From positions 76,578 through 140,577 of the forward strand of contig CAVVTP010000031.1 in NCBI GenBank assembly GCA_963751165.1: 64,000 nt of DNA, written 5' to 3'. The DNA comes from Roseiarcus sp963751165. GTDB taxonomy: Bacteria; Pseudomonadota; Alphaproteobacteria; Rhizobiales; Beijerinckiaceae. The notes beneath the pieces were generated by a model, which was given only the letters and a program-made list of their open reading frames with translations, made no database searches and was not told the DNA's origin. Shown here piece by piece: positions 19,273 to 28,079 of the stretch (the stretch's first letter is position 1; each line of letters begins with the position of its first letter). The position numbers and the translations under genes were made by a program.

Positions 19273-20235
19273 TCAGGTTGTGCTTCCCAGTCGTAACGAG
19301 CCGACGATCGAGCGCTGAAGCACGATGAACAGGAAAAGAAGGATTCCGCCGCTGATCATGATCCAGGCCCCGTTCAGGGAGCCGTTGAAATTGATCAGGG
19401 TCGCGATCAACCCGAAGATCATTCCGCCGAATAGCGTGCCGGCGACCATGCCGATGCCGCCCGTCAGCATCGTCCCTCCGAGCACGACCGAAGCGATGGC
19501 GGTGAGCTCGTTGCCCGATCCGGCAAGCGGATAGCCCGAAGATGTATAGAACGCGTAGATCACGCCGCCAAGGGCGCTGTAGAATCCGCCGAGCGCATAG
19601 ATCGCGACCGTGGTGCGGCGCATCGGCACGCCCATCAGCGCCGCTGACGCGCGGTCGCCGCCGATGGCGTAGACGTTCGCCCCGAAGCGGGTGAAATGCG
19701 CAAGCGCAATCGCCGCGACGAGCGAGACCAGCATGACGATCGCGGAACTTGCCAGGAAGCCGCCTCCCGGCAAGGGGATGCTCGCTGCCGCATAGGCCGC
19801 GACGAACGGATGCTTGATGGGCACCGAGTCGAGATTGACCATGAAGCAGCTGCCGCGCAGGAGGAAGAGTCCCGCAAGCGTGACAATGAATGGCTGGATT
19901 TCGCAAAAGTCGATGATGAGCCCCTGAAGCGCGCCGAAAACCAGACCGAAGCACAGCATCATCGCAGCCGAAACCAGCGGATGCCATCCCACAACGTCGA
20001 GATTGGCGATCACGACGCCGACGAAGCCGATCATCGAACCGATCGAAAGGTCGATGCCGCCGGAAAGAATGACGAAGGTGGTGCCGATGGCGGCGGTGAT
20101 GATGAAAGCATTGTCGGCGAGGATGTCGCCGAGGACGAGGGTCGACATGAAATTGTTGTAGAGGAACCCCCCGGTCACGAACAGGGCGACGAAGACGGCG
20201 ATCGTCGCCAGAAGCGGCACGTACTTCTCGTTCAT
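19273..20235 (-). CDS. Sugar ABC transporter permease (YjfF-like)
   Basis: 320 residues from the ATG at 20235, which overlaps the stop of the preceding permease (ATGA). It has about nine or ten membrane spans, with the family motifs ILSGGIDLSIGSMIGF and YAIGGDRASAALMGVPMRR (shown within limits). The pairing with a second permease and a YtfR-like ATPase points to the YtfT/YjfF two-permease system, which in E. coli imports galactofuranose. The sugar here is not proven. Confidence 0.9.
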   Translation of the reverse strand: MNEKYVPLLATIAVFVALFVTGGFLYNNFMSTLVLGDILADNAFIITAAIGTTFVILSGGIDLSIGSMIGFVGVVIANLDVVGWHPLVSAAMMLCFGLVFGALQGLIIDFCEIQPFIVTLAGLFLLRGSCFMVNLDSVPIKHPFVAAYAAASIPLPGGGFLASSAIVMLVSLVAAIALAHFTRFGANVYAIGGDRASAALMGVPMRRTTVAIYALGGFYSALGGVIYAFYTSSGYPLAGSGNELTAIASVVLGGTMLTGGIGMVAGTLFGGMIFGLIATLINFNGSLNGAWIMISGGILLFLFIVLQRSIVGSLRLGSTT

Positions 20236-21278
20236 CGCGGCTTCCTCGCCAAGCTTGCGTAGAGCGCGCTGCGCAGGTTGTTCGACTGGAGCAGGAGCAC
20301 GATGACGACGACGACCGCCTTGACCACGAGGTTGTATTCGGGCGGCAGGCCGCTGGTCAGAATGGACGTCGTCAGCGCCTGGATGACCAGCGCGCCGAGA
20401 ACCGTCATGCCGAGATAGATTCGGCCGCCGTTCAGCGAGCCGCCGCCGATCACGACGGCGAGGATCGCATCGAGTTCGATATAGAGGCCGACACTGACCG
20501 GGTCGGAGGTGTGGGTGTCGGCGGCGAGAATGACGCCCGCCCAGGCCGCGCAAAGCGCGCAAATGAGATAGGCTGCGTATTTGATCAGGCGCGCGTTGAT
20601 CCCGGTCAGATCGGCCGCGGCCGCGTTGCCGCCGACGGATTCGAGGAACAGTCCGAGCGCCGTGCGACGAATGAGAAGCCATAGGACGATGAAGATCGCG
20701 GCGGCGAGGATGAGCCGCGTCGGGATGAGGCCGATGTGGCCGACGCTGAGGCCCTGGAGCAGCGGACTGGTGAAGCTCGGGTTGGTTCCCCCGTACAGAA
20801 GATTGATCATCAGCCCGATGCCGCGGCCGGACACCATGAGGATCAGGGTGGCGATGATCGGCTGGATGTCGAGAATCGCGACCAGAAAGCCGTTCCACAA
20901 GCCGCACAGCAGGCCCGCGCCGAGCGCAATCAGCAGAACGACGAAATGCGGATCGCCGGCGTGGATGCGCCAGGTGATGACGGCGCCGACGATCGCGATC
21001 ACCGAGCCGACGGAGAGATCAATTCCCTTGACGCCGATGACGATCGCCATTCCAAGGGCGACGAGCGCAGTCGGCGCAGCCCGGTACAGAATGTCGATCA
21101 GATTGCCGAACAGCCGGCCCTCGACGACACGAATCTGAAAAAACCCGGGCGAAATGTATCCGTCGACGGCGAAGATGATGGCGAGCGCTATGATTGGCCA
21201 GATTGCCCGGTGCCCGGCGATCGCGCGGAATCGCGAAAGGCGTTGCCTGTCCGCCTCGATATAGGCGGAATGTTTCAC
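20232..21278 (-). CDS. Sugar ABC transporter permease (YtfT-like)
   Basis: 348 residues from a GTG at 21278 that overlaps the ATPase stop in a GTGA. Membrane segments fill the protein after a polar N-terminus (KHSAYIEADRQRLSRF). Motifs are VIGVKGIDLSVGSVIAIVG and ESVGGNAAAADLTGIN, typical of the RbsC/YtfT family. It forms a heterodimeric channel with the next gene product. The tight overlaps on both sides show one translational unit. Confidence 0.88.
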   Translation of the reverse strand: MKHSAYIEADRQRLSRFRAIAGHRAIWPIIALAIIFAVDGYISPGFFQIRVVEGRLFGNLIDILYRAAPTALVALGMAIVIGVKGIDLSVGSVIAIVGAVITWRIHAGDPHFVVLLIALGAGLLCGLWNGFLVAILDIQPIIATLILMVSGRGIGLMINLLYGGTNPSFTSPLLQGLSVGHIGLIPTRLILAAAIFIVLWLLIRRTALGLFLESVGGNAAAADLTGINARLIKYAAYLICALCAAWAGVILAADTHTSDPVSVGLYIELDAILAVVIGGGSLNGGRIYLGMTVLGALVIQALTTSILTSGLPPEYNLVVKAVVVVIVLLLQSNNLRSALYASLARKPR

Positions 21279-22807
21279 GCCTTCGCCCCTGCGATGGTGC
21301 GGATCACGTTCTCGCGGGTGATCTCGCGCTCGGCAAGTTCGCCGATCTTCCGCCGGTCGCGCAGAACCGCGATCCTGTCGCTGACTGCGACGAGCTCGTC
21401 GAGCTCCGACGACGCCACCAGGAGAGCAAGGCCCTGGTCGCAAAGCCTCCGGATCAGCGCCACGATTTCCGCATGCGCGCCGACGTCGATGCCGCGGGTC
21501 GGCTCGTCGAGAATGAGGATGCGCGGATCGGAGACGAGCGCGCGCGCGAGCACGACTTTCTGCTGGTTTCCGCCCGATAGCTGGCCGACCGGCTTGTCCG
21601 CGTCGGGGGTCGCGATCGCCAGCGCCTCGATCATCTTCTGCGCCAGCTCCTCCTGCTCGTCGTGCGAGAGCCGCCGCAGCCATCCCCGCTTTGTCTGCAG
21701 GGCGAGGACGATGTTCTCGCGCACGCTGAGTTCGAGGATCAGGCCCTCCGCCTTGCGGTCTTCGGGACAGAACGCCATCCCCAGCCTCAGCGAGCGTCCC
21801 GGCGTATGGGTCGTCATCGGAACGCCGCCGACGCTGAGACGGCCAGAGTCCGCCCGCGCCGCGCCGAAAACCAGCTTGGCCACCTCGGTGCGCCCGGAGC
21901 CCAGCAGTCCAGCGAGCCCGACGACCTCGCCGGAGCGAACCGAAAGGTCGAACGGCGCCATCAGGCGCCGCCGCCCGAGGCCTTCGGCCACGAGGATCGG
22001 CTCGCCCTTCGCCGTGGACGCAGCCGTGACAAGCCGTTCCTCGGTCTGCTCGAGTTCGCGTCCCAGCATCAGCGAGATCAGTTTCAGCGGCGGCAGATCC
22101 GCCGTCGCCGCCGTGCCGACCAGGCGGCCATTGCGCAGGACCGTGATGCGGTCTGAGATCCGATACACCTGATCGATGAAGTGGGTGATGAAGACGATTG
22201 CGATTCCGCGCCGCTTCAGGTCCCGCATGATCCCGAACAGGAGTTCGGTCTCGTTCGCGTCGAGGCTCGCGGTCGGCTCGTCGAGCACCAGGACCCGGGT
22301 ATCGTCCTCGAGCGCGCGGGCGATCGCGATCAGTTGCTGGACGGCCACGGAATAGGAGCCGAGGGGCCTCTCGACGTCGATGTCGATATTGAGCCGCTTC
22401 AGCCGCTCGCGCGCGAGCTTGCGCGCCGCGCCCCATGCGATCAGCCCGAACCGGCGCGGCTGGCGGCCGAGCGTCAGGTTCTTGGTCACCGACATGGTCG
22501 GAACGAGATTCACTTCCTGGTAGACCGTGCCGATGCCTAGGGCACGCGCCTCGCCGGTCGAGCCGATATGGACCGGGCGGCCGTCGAGCCGAATTTCGCC
22601 CCCATCGCCGCGCAAGGCGCCGGTCAGGATCTTGATCAGCGTCGACTTGCCGGCCCCGTTCTCGCCCATGAGAGCGTGAATTTCGCCGGACTCGACCCGA
22701 AGGTCGACCCCCTCCAGCGCCCGCACGCCGGGAAAGGCCTTCGACACCCCCAGCATCTCAATTCGCGCGGTCAAGGTTTCCGTCCCGTCGTCCGCCCTTG
22801 CGGGCAT
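21275..22807 (-). CDS. Sugar ABC transporter ATP-binding protein, double domain (YtfR-like)
   Basis: 510 residues with two nucleotide-binding domains. The first has Walker A GENGAGKST at about 49-57 and Walker B LVLDEPTAS. The second has the usual degenerate Walker A (GLLGSGRTEV, near 296), an intact signature QLSGGNQQKVVLARAL, and LILDEPTRGIDVG. FITHFIDQVYRISDRITVLRNG (shown in part) is very YtfR-like. It powers sugar import. The binding-protein gene lies 270 bases upstream across a repeat region. Confidence 0.92.
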   Translation of the reverse strand: MPARADDGTETLTARIEMLGVSKAFPGVRALEGVDLRVESGEIHALMGENGAGKSTLIKILTGALRGDGGEIRLDGRPVHIGSTGEARALGIGTVYQEVNLVPTMSVTKNLTLGRQPRRFGLIAWGAARKLARERLKRLNIDIDVERPLGSYSVAVQQLIAIARALEDDTRVLVLDEPTASLDANETELLFGIMRDLKRRGIAIVFITHFIDQVYRISDRITVLRNGRLVGTAATADLPPLKLISLMLGRELEQTEERLVTAASTAKGEPILVAEGLGRRRLMAPFDLSVRSGEVVGLAGLLGSGRTEVAKLVFGAARADSGRLSVGGVPMTTHTPGRSLRLGMAFCPEDRKAEGLILELSVRENIVLALQTKRGWLRRLSHDEQEELAQKMIEALAIATPDADKPVGQLSGGNQQKVVLARALVSDPRILILDEPTRGIDVGAHAEIVALIRRLCDQGLALLVASSELDELVAVSDRIAVLRDRRKIGELAEREITRENVIRTIAGAKA

Positions 22808-22850
22808 GAACTATCGCCGGGGCGCAGCCATTTCACAAGCTTGCGCCCCG

Positions 22851-23071
22851 GCGACGAACGCGCCCCACCCGGCCTTCCTTCCCCAGCTCTGCTGGAAGTG
22901 GCGCGAAGCGCCGGATGGGATATGGCCCGCGGCCTCGGGCGCGAGTCGGATTGCACGAGCGGCAGCCCGGATCCTCATCGAGCCGTACCTGCTCGCCACA
23001 CCCCATCGGCCCGTCGGGGCCACCTTCCCCGCTACGCGGGGAAGGGCCGCGCGCGAGCGAGCGCGGCCAAA
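22851..23071. repeat. REP-like palindromes between the sugar-binding protein and ATPase genes
   Basis: Several palindromes lie in the gap: CAGCTCTGCTGG, then GGCGCGAAGCGCCGGATGGG near 22900-22920, and TCCCCGCTACGCGGGGAAGG near 23025-23045. The units match those at 8.4 and 16.2 kb. Placed after the binding-protein gene they may protect its transcript and reduce read-through. Confidence 0.7.
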
Positions 23072-23077
23072 ACCGCG

Positions 23078-24010
23078 TCAGTTGCCCGCCGTCGCCGCAG
23101 TGTGCAGATCCGACGGGATCTTCACCCACTTCGGCAGCTCCTCCTTCGGGTTCTTGAGATAGCCGAGCACCACCGGATAGATGTACTTGCCGATCGCCGA
23201 GCGGAGTTCGACCGACGCGTTGGAGTCGCCCGCGGCAAGCGCCTCTTTCATCGCCGGCACGTAGTCGACCGATACCATCAAAAAGTCCTTGCCGGGCTTG
23301 AGGCCCGCTTCCTTCATCGACTGAATCGCGCCGAGTTGCATGTTGTCGTTATGCGCAAACACGCCGCAGATGCCCTTGAGGTTGTCGGTCGACTTGATGA
23401 AGGCTTCCATCACCTTCTTGCCGCCATCGGTGGTGAAGTCGCCGCTCTGCGTCTTGACGATCTTCATGTCGGGGAACAGCGAGATGACCGCCTCGAAGCC
23501 TTTTTTGCGCTCGATCGCCGGGGCCGAGCCGACTGTGCCCTGCAGTTCGACGATGTTGCAGTTTCCCTTGCTCGCCTGGGCGAGCCACGCGCCCGCAAGC
23601 TTGCCTTCGAGATTGAAGTCGGCGGAGATGCGGGTCACGAACAGCGACTTGTCGGCGACGTCCACGTCGCGGTCGGCAAGGAAGACCGGAATGTTCGCCT
23701 TCTTGGCCTCTTCCAGCACCTGGCCCCAGCCCGTCACCACCACCGGAGCGATGATGATCGCGTCCACTTTCTGCGCGATAAACGCCCTGACCGCCTTCAG
23801 CTGCTCTTCTTCCTTGCCCTGCGCGTCGGCGAACTTGAGATCGATGCCCTCCTTCTTCGCTTCCTGCTGCATGTCTTTGGAGAAGGCCGGGCGCCAGTCG
23901 CCCTCGTCGCCCACCTGTGAGAACCCGATCGTGACGGCGAATGCCGACGATCCCGCCATGATCAGCGTCGCGCCCAAGGCGGCGCCGCCCAGCCATTTCA
24001 TGAGCTGCAT
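23078..24010 (-). CDS. Sugar ABC transporter substrate-binding protein (YtfQ-like)
   Basis: 310 residues from the ATG at 24010 behind GGGAGGA. It has a Sec signal peptide (LGGAALGATLIMAGSSAFA) and a Peripla_BP_4 fold (TIGFSQVGDEGDWRPAFSKD), close to the YtfQ galactofuranose-binding pattern with EGIDLKFADAQGKEEEQ. It is the first gene of the five-gene sugar operon. The ligand is probably a pentose or hexose in furanose form by analogy only. Confidence 0.9.
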   Translation of the reverse strand: MQLMKWLGGAALGATLIMAGSSAFAVTIGFSQVGDEGDWRPAFSKDMQQEAKKEGIDLKFADAQGKEEEQLKAVRAFIAQKVDAIIIAPVVVTGWGQVLEEAKKANIPVFLADRDVDVADKSLFVTRISADFNLEGKLAGAWLAQASKGNCNIVELQGTVGSAPAIERKKGFEAVISLFPDMKIVKTQSGDFTTDGGKKVMEAFIKSTDNLKGICGVFAHNDNMQLGAIQSMKEAGLKPGKDFLMVSVDYVPAMKEALAAGDSNASVELRSAIGKYIYPVVLGYLKNPKEELPKWVKIPSDLHTAATAGN

Positions 24011-24592
24011 AATAAAAGATCCTCCCTTTTTGACCACGCCCTTGGCGCGCCAGCCGCCGTGTAAGGCTTTTCGGCTTGGAACGTCCCGCCCCGAGGGCCG
24101 ACCGCCAATAGTCATACAATAAGACTATTCCGCAGACCAGGTCAACGACGCCCTCGGGAACGAATGGTCGTCTTTAGGATGAGACGGGAGGCGGGACTTC
24201 CACAGCGACGCAAAAGGAACGGCTCCCGGCCGCGTCAAAGTTCTTCGGCTTTGCGGGGATCCCCGCTTCGGGCAAGAATTACCTGCTCCAAGCAAAAAAC
24301 TCCCAGAGCCGATACTTCCCCCCCCGAGCAGGCTGGGGCGCACCCCCTCCCCCGCGTCGGCGCCGGCCATATCCTCCCCTCGTGAAGCGTCAGCGGAACG
24401 GGGAGGGGGACCACGCGCAGCGTGGTGGAGGGGGCATGCCGCCAAACCGACCGCGGCTTGGGAGCAACATCAATGCGAAGCCCGCGCCGATATTCCCCGC
24501 GGCCGTCGCGGGCCCCGGCGACCCTCCGCCGGAGCGCTCCCGGCCGCGATCCGCGCGCATTGTAGCCGCGCTCGCTGAGCGCCAGCCCGCGC
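24011..24592. other. Intergenic region with palindromic repeat
   Basis: 582 bases upstream of the sugar operon. It should carry the operon promoter near 24050-24130; the stretch around 24108-24140 is AT-rich. At 24366-24436 there is a palindromic unit ending GACCACGCGCAGCGTGGTGG. No coding sequence is supported; open frames here have no family resemblance. Confidence 0.5.
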
Positions 24593-25477
24593 CTACAGCT
24601 TCATCGTCTCCTTGGCCAGCAGCCGCACGACATCCGCGCCTTGCCGCGACCGGTCGCGCTTCTCGGGTGTCTCCCTGCCGAGCTTCGTGCCGGCGACGAA
24701 ACGGTAGATGTCGGCTGCGCCCTCGAACATTTTCGGGGTCATGCCGGTCCCCCCGAAGGTCTTGGAGACCTCGAGCATTTCGGGCGCCCAGCGATAGGCC
24801 TTCGGCGGCATCGCCGGAATCTGACGCAACGCCGAATCGTAGCGATCCGCCTGGGACCGCTCGAGCTCCTCGGCGAGCGCATCGGCGACGCCGAGGCGCT
24901 CGGCCGCGATCATCGCCTCCAGCCATACCGCCTGCGTGCCCTTGGTGGTGGCGGCGTAGCACATCTTGAGCGCGCTGGCGTCCGAGAGACCGTCGCCGAC
25001 CACCCGCACGACGAGCTGCGGCCCCGCGAGCTGTTCGAGATCGGCGGCGCCGGGGCCGGACACATAGAGATTGGTCTTCGCGCCGCCGCGCGGCGGCGGG
25101 CCGATGATGCCGGCGTCGATGTATCGCCCGCCGGCCCCGGCGATGACCTCGGCGATTTGGCGCACCGTTTGCGGCGCGATCGCGTTGCAATCAACGATCA
25201 GCGTGTGGCGGCCGCCGGCGCGAATGACCTCCGCCGCCTCGCGCGCGAAATGGAGCGCGGCTCCTGGATCCATGATCGAAAGCACGACGTCGCATTCTGC
25301 AATGAGGCGCGCGAGCGTCGTGACATCCGTCAATGCCGCCTCATGAGCGAGCCTCCGGGCGCGCTCGCTGCGGCGCTCGAGAGCGGTGAAGACGTGGAAG
25401 CCCTCCGCCTTGAGCTGGATCGCCACCGCCTGCCCCATGTCGCCGGGGCTCATCACGCCGATGTTCACGATTTTCAT
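24593..25477 (-). CDS. NAD(P)-dependent 3-hydroxyacid-type dehydrogenase (6PGDH-like, DUF1932)
   Basis: 294 residues from the ATG at 25477. The Rossmann entry is NIGVMSPGDMGQAVA, where most relatives have GxGxMG, so the middle glycine is replaced. A DUF1932-type C-terminal domain follows with the conserved lysine in MCYAATTKGTQAVW. Such enzymes oxidise beta-hydroxyacids or phosphogluconate-like substrates. No partner gene is adjacent. The family is clear, the substrate is not. Confidence 0.85.
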   Translation of the reverse strand: MKIVNIGVMSPGDMGQAVAIQLKAEGFHVFTALERRSERARRLAHEAALTDVTTLARLIAECDVVLSIMDPGAALHFAREAAEVIRAGGRHTLIVDCNAIAPQTVRQIAEVIAGAGGRYIDAGIIGPPPRGGAKTNLYVSGPGAADLEQLAGPQLVVRVVGDGLSDASALKMCYAATTKGTQAVWLEAMIAAERLGVADALAEELERSQADRYDSALRQIPAMPPKAYRWAPEMLEVSKTFGGTGMTPKMFEGAADIYRFVAGTKLGRETPEKRDRSRQGADVVRLLAKETMKL

Positions 25478-25931
25478 GCTTTCGCTCGCCTCGCTTGCGG
25501 CGCCTGCTCGAGCAGGCAGGCCGCCAAGTGTAAAATCCTTCGCGGCTGCGCCGGCCGCCTGGTCAGCGGCGATCCTGCCTCGGGACATCATGTTTGCCCA
25601 TCGAAAATCCTGCGAGACATTCCCGGCCGTTCGGCCGACGCGAGCGCATCGGATGTTGTGAGCGAACATGATGCGGCGCCTTCCCGCCGTTCCTGGTCGG
25701 CCGCGCCGGGCGGGGGTGAGCGCCGGATGACAAACGCTTGGCGCCCAACAGGCGACGTCGCAATTGGGCGGATGCCGCACCTACAAGCCTCTTACAAGCC
25801 TCTTGATCGACGAGGGCTTTTTTGGTGCAAAGTCCGGTGCAAAACGACAGCCGAGAAGGTTTGCAAAAGTGCGCCAATTTTGGCACACTAAACGCGGACG
25901 ATTTATCTCGCGCGGCCGGCCGGCCGCGCGG
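25478..25931. other. Intergenic region with short tandem repeats
   Basis: 454 bases with no supported gene. An 11-base unit TACAAGCCTCT is repeated in tandem at 25782-25803. GGTGCAAA occurs twice close together near 25824-25843. Both lie just upstream of the HTH fragment and may be scars of an earlier insertion or deletion. Confidence 0.4.
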
Positions 25932-26054
25932 ATGAAAACCAGCCGCCGCCAGCTCGACCGGCTCTTTGATCCGACAATTCCGTCCGTCACGCTCAACACG
26001 TTGCGCCGCGCCGCCAACGCGGTCGGCCGCTCGCTCCGCATCGACTTGGTGTGA
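25932..26054 (+). pseudogene. C-terminal fragment of a small HTH (XRE-like) protein
   Basis: About 40 residues, MKTSRRQLDRLFDPTIPSV then TLNTLRRAANAVGRSLRIDL. This looks like the second half of a short XRE-type DNA-binding protein (often an antitoxin) in which the QLDRLLDP helix is followed by the T-L-x-T-L-x-R-A-A pattern. The region upstream does not encode the first helices in any frame that I can see, so it is probably a remnant. A very small intact protein cannot be ruled out. Confidence 0.45.
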
Positions 26055-26558
26055 CGCCGTGATCTACGGTCATGCGGACCGGGCAGAGCGTTGACGCGCA
26101 GCTTCGATCACCGTTGCCATGTTGCGTCCGGGGCCGGGGCTGTTGAGGCCGTGCGAGGCGCCGTCGTCGAGGCGGCTTTCTGGGTAGCCGATCGTCGCTC
26201 GGAAAGCCGGTCCGCGAGAACGGCGCGCTTCAGGCGCGAGATATCCCTGCTTTCCGCGGAGCAGGGAAATTGAATTCCCTGCTCGGCGGAAAAATTCCCT
26301 GTTCGGCCGAGTAGGGAATTTTGCTGGAACAGCCTAAAATCATTGGGTTATTTCGAACGGATTTTCCGAGTACGGGCCAAAACGAGATGAAATCCTTGCA
26401 TTTTTGCCTGCTCGCAGGGAATTGACCCGCGCAAAGGCTCCGGCTTCCTCCCCGCGGGGAACTCGGACGGTTCCCGAGCCGGACGGACCAGGCGTGAGAC
26501 TGACAACGCCAGCCCGCCTCGAAAAGCCGCTCCGCCGCGACGAAGCGACGCTCGCGTC
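26055..26558. repeat. Intergenic region with CAGGGAAT / ATTCCCTG motif cluster
   Basis: 504 bases with no supported gene. Between 26240 and 26425 there are two ATTCCCTG copies (26274-26281 and 26294-26301) and reverse copies CAGGGAAAT (26262), TAGGGAAT (26312) and CAGGGAAT (26415). The sequence is more AT-rich than its surroundings. Several pairs could fold as hairpins, for example GCAGGGAAATTGAATTCCCTGC at 26261-26282. Confidence 0.55.
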
Positions 26559-28031
26559 TCACTCCCCGCGCGCGCCGCCCGCGCCATCCCGCACATGGAC
26601 GACCGCGACGCCATCCGCGTAGAGGCGCCGCCAGCCGGGCGTTCGGTCGAGGACCGACGTGATCTCATCGTCCGGCGCGAAGATCGTCCATGCGATCCGG
26701 TAGCGGCTGAGCGTCTCCTCGACAGCCGCGCGGTCGCCCGCCACGATCTTGCGATAGAGCCCCAGCATGGCGCCCCCGTACATGTCGGCGCGGCCGTCGA
26801 TGAAGGGCCTGACGCCCGACCATATGAGATAGCCGCCGAAGGAATAGTCGTTGAGCACCGGTTTCGCCCTGAGATCGGCCGGAACGGCGGCGAGCGCCGA
26901 GATCGGCGCGGCCGGCCCGTCGACACGCGCGACCGGCTCGGCGATCCGGAGTGCGCTGATCGCCAGCGCCGCCACGACGCTCGCCGTCAGCGCGACGCGC
27001 GCGACGTCCGGCGGCGCGCCGCGCGGCCGCGGAGCGCCGATCGCGTCCGCGATCGGCCGCGCCAGAAGCATCGGCGCGACGAGCCCCAGAAGCTGGGCGT
27101 GACGCGCGTGCTGAAGCGCCATGGCGATAAGGCCGGCAACGAGCGCGGCCCGCACCGGCGGCGTCGCCATCGGCCGCGTCAGGGCGAAGCTGAGCAAGAG
27201 AAGGAGGGCGATCTCCATCGGTCCGACGCGGCCAAAATCCTGGGGCTGCCATTCGCTGATGTGCGACAGGTTCTCGACGCCCATCAGCCGGAACGGAAAG
27301 ACCAGCGCCTCGTAGCCGTAGGGGTTGATCAGCGCGGCCGCGGTCGCAGCGAGTCCGAACAGCGTCCACCCGCGCAACGCCACAAGGCGCGCTTCGCCAC
27401 GGGCGTCCGCCGCCGCCTCGACGGCGAACGGCGCGATCAGAGCAAGACCGAAGACGAAGCCGCCGTGCATGTTCGACCACAGGATCATCAGCATCGCAAG
27501 CCAGAGCGGCGGGGCCGCGTCCCGCTCGCGCGCGTCGATGAGGCCGACCGTCCAGGCCGCGGCCAGCGGCAGCGTCAGCACATGCGGACGCGCGAGCAGG
27601 TTCGGGAGCCACAGCGCGACGCCGAGCGCGGACGTGACGCCGAGCCCCGTCCCGGCGAGATCCCTCCCGAGTCTGAGGCCCATGATCAACGCCGCGCCTG
27701 CCGCCGCGACGGCGGTCATCAGCGCGACCCCGCTCCAGCCGCCGCAGCGGAATGCGAGAGTCATGAGGATTTCCGACAGCCATTCGTGCGCGATCCACGG
27801 GGCTCCCGGCATCGAAAGGCTGAAGGGGTCCACGCGCGGGACCGCCCCGTGCGCGATCATCCATTCGCCCGTCGCCAGATGCGACCACGTGTCCCCGTCG
27901 CCGAGCACCCTCGGCGAGAAGGCGGTAATGGCGAACAGGGCGATCGCGACGAGCGCCAGGACAAGGCCCGACGCGCGCGCCTCCCAGGTCTCCGAGCTCA
28001 CGGAGCGTGCGGTCGATACGGCCAGCGACAT
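26559..28031 (-). CDS. Multi-spanning membrane protein, glycosyltransferase-like topology
   Basis: 490 residues with about ten to twelve membrane spans. After the first span (LVLALVAIALFAITAFSP) comes a loop with VLGDGDTWSHLATGEWM and PWIAHEWLSEI; acidic residues there are reminiscent of lipid-linked-sugar glycosyltransferases of the GT-C fold. The soluble C-terminus (VLNDYSFGGYLIWSGVRPFIDGR, in part) resembles that of uncharacterised GT-C-like proteins. No sugar pathway genes are adjacent. I recognise the topology but not a specific family member. Confidence 0.75.
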   Translation of the reverse strand: MSLAVSTARSVSSETWEARASGLVLALVAIALFAITAFSPRVLGDGDTWSHLATGEWMIAHGAVPRVDPFSLSMPGAPWIAHEWLSEILMTLAFRCGGWSGVALMTAVAAAGAALIMGLRLGRDLAGTGLGVTSALGVALWLPNLLARPHVLTLPLAAAWTVGLIDARERDAAPPLWLAMLMILWSNMHGGFVFGLALIAPFAVEAAADARGEARLVALRGWTLFGLAATAAALINPYGYEALVFPFRLMGVENLSHISEWQPQDFGRVGPMEIALLLLLSFALTRPMATPPVRAALVAGLIAMALQHARHAQLLGLVAPMLLARPIADAIGAPRPRGAPPDVARVALTASVVAALAISALRIAEPVARVDGPAAPISALAAVPADLRAKPVLNDYSFGGYLIWSGVRPFIDGRADMYGGAMLGLYRKIVAGDRAAVEETLSRYRIAWTIFAPDDEITSVLDRTPGWRRLYADGVAVVHVRDGAGGARGE

Positions 28032-28079
28032 GAGCGGAAAGCGTGCCGCAGCCGCGATAAGGCGGGGTTAACGGCGAGC

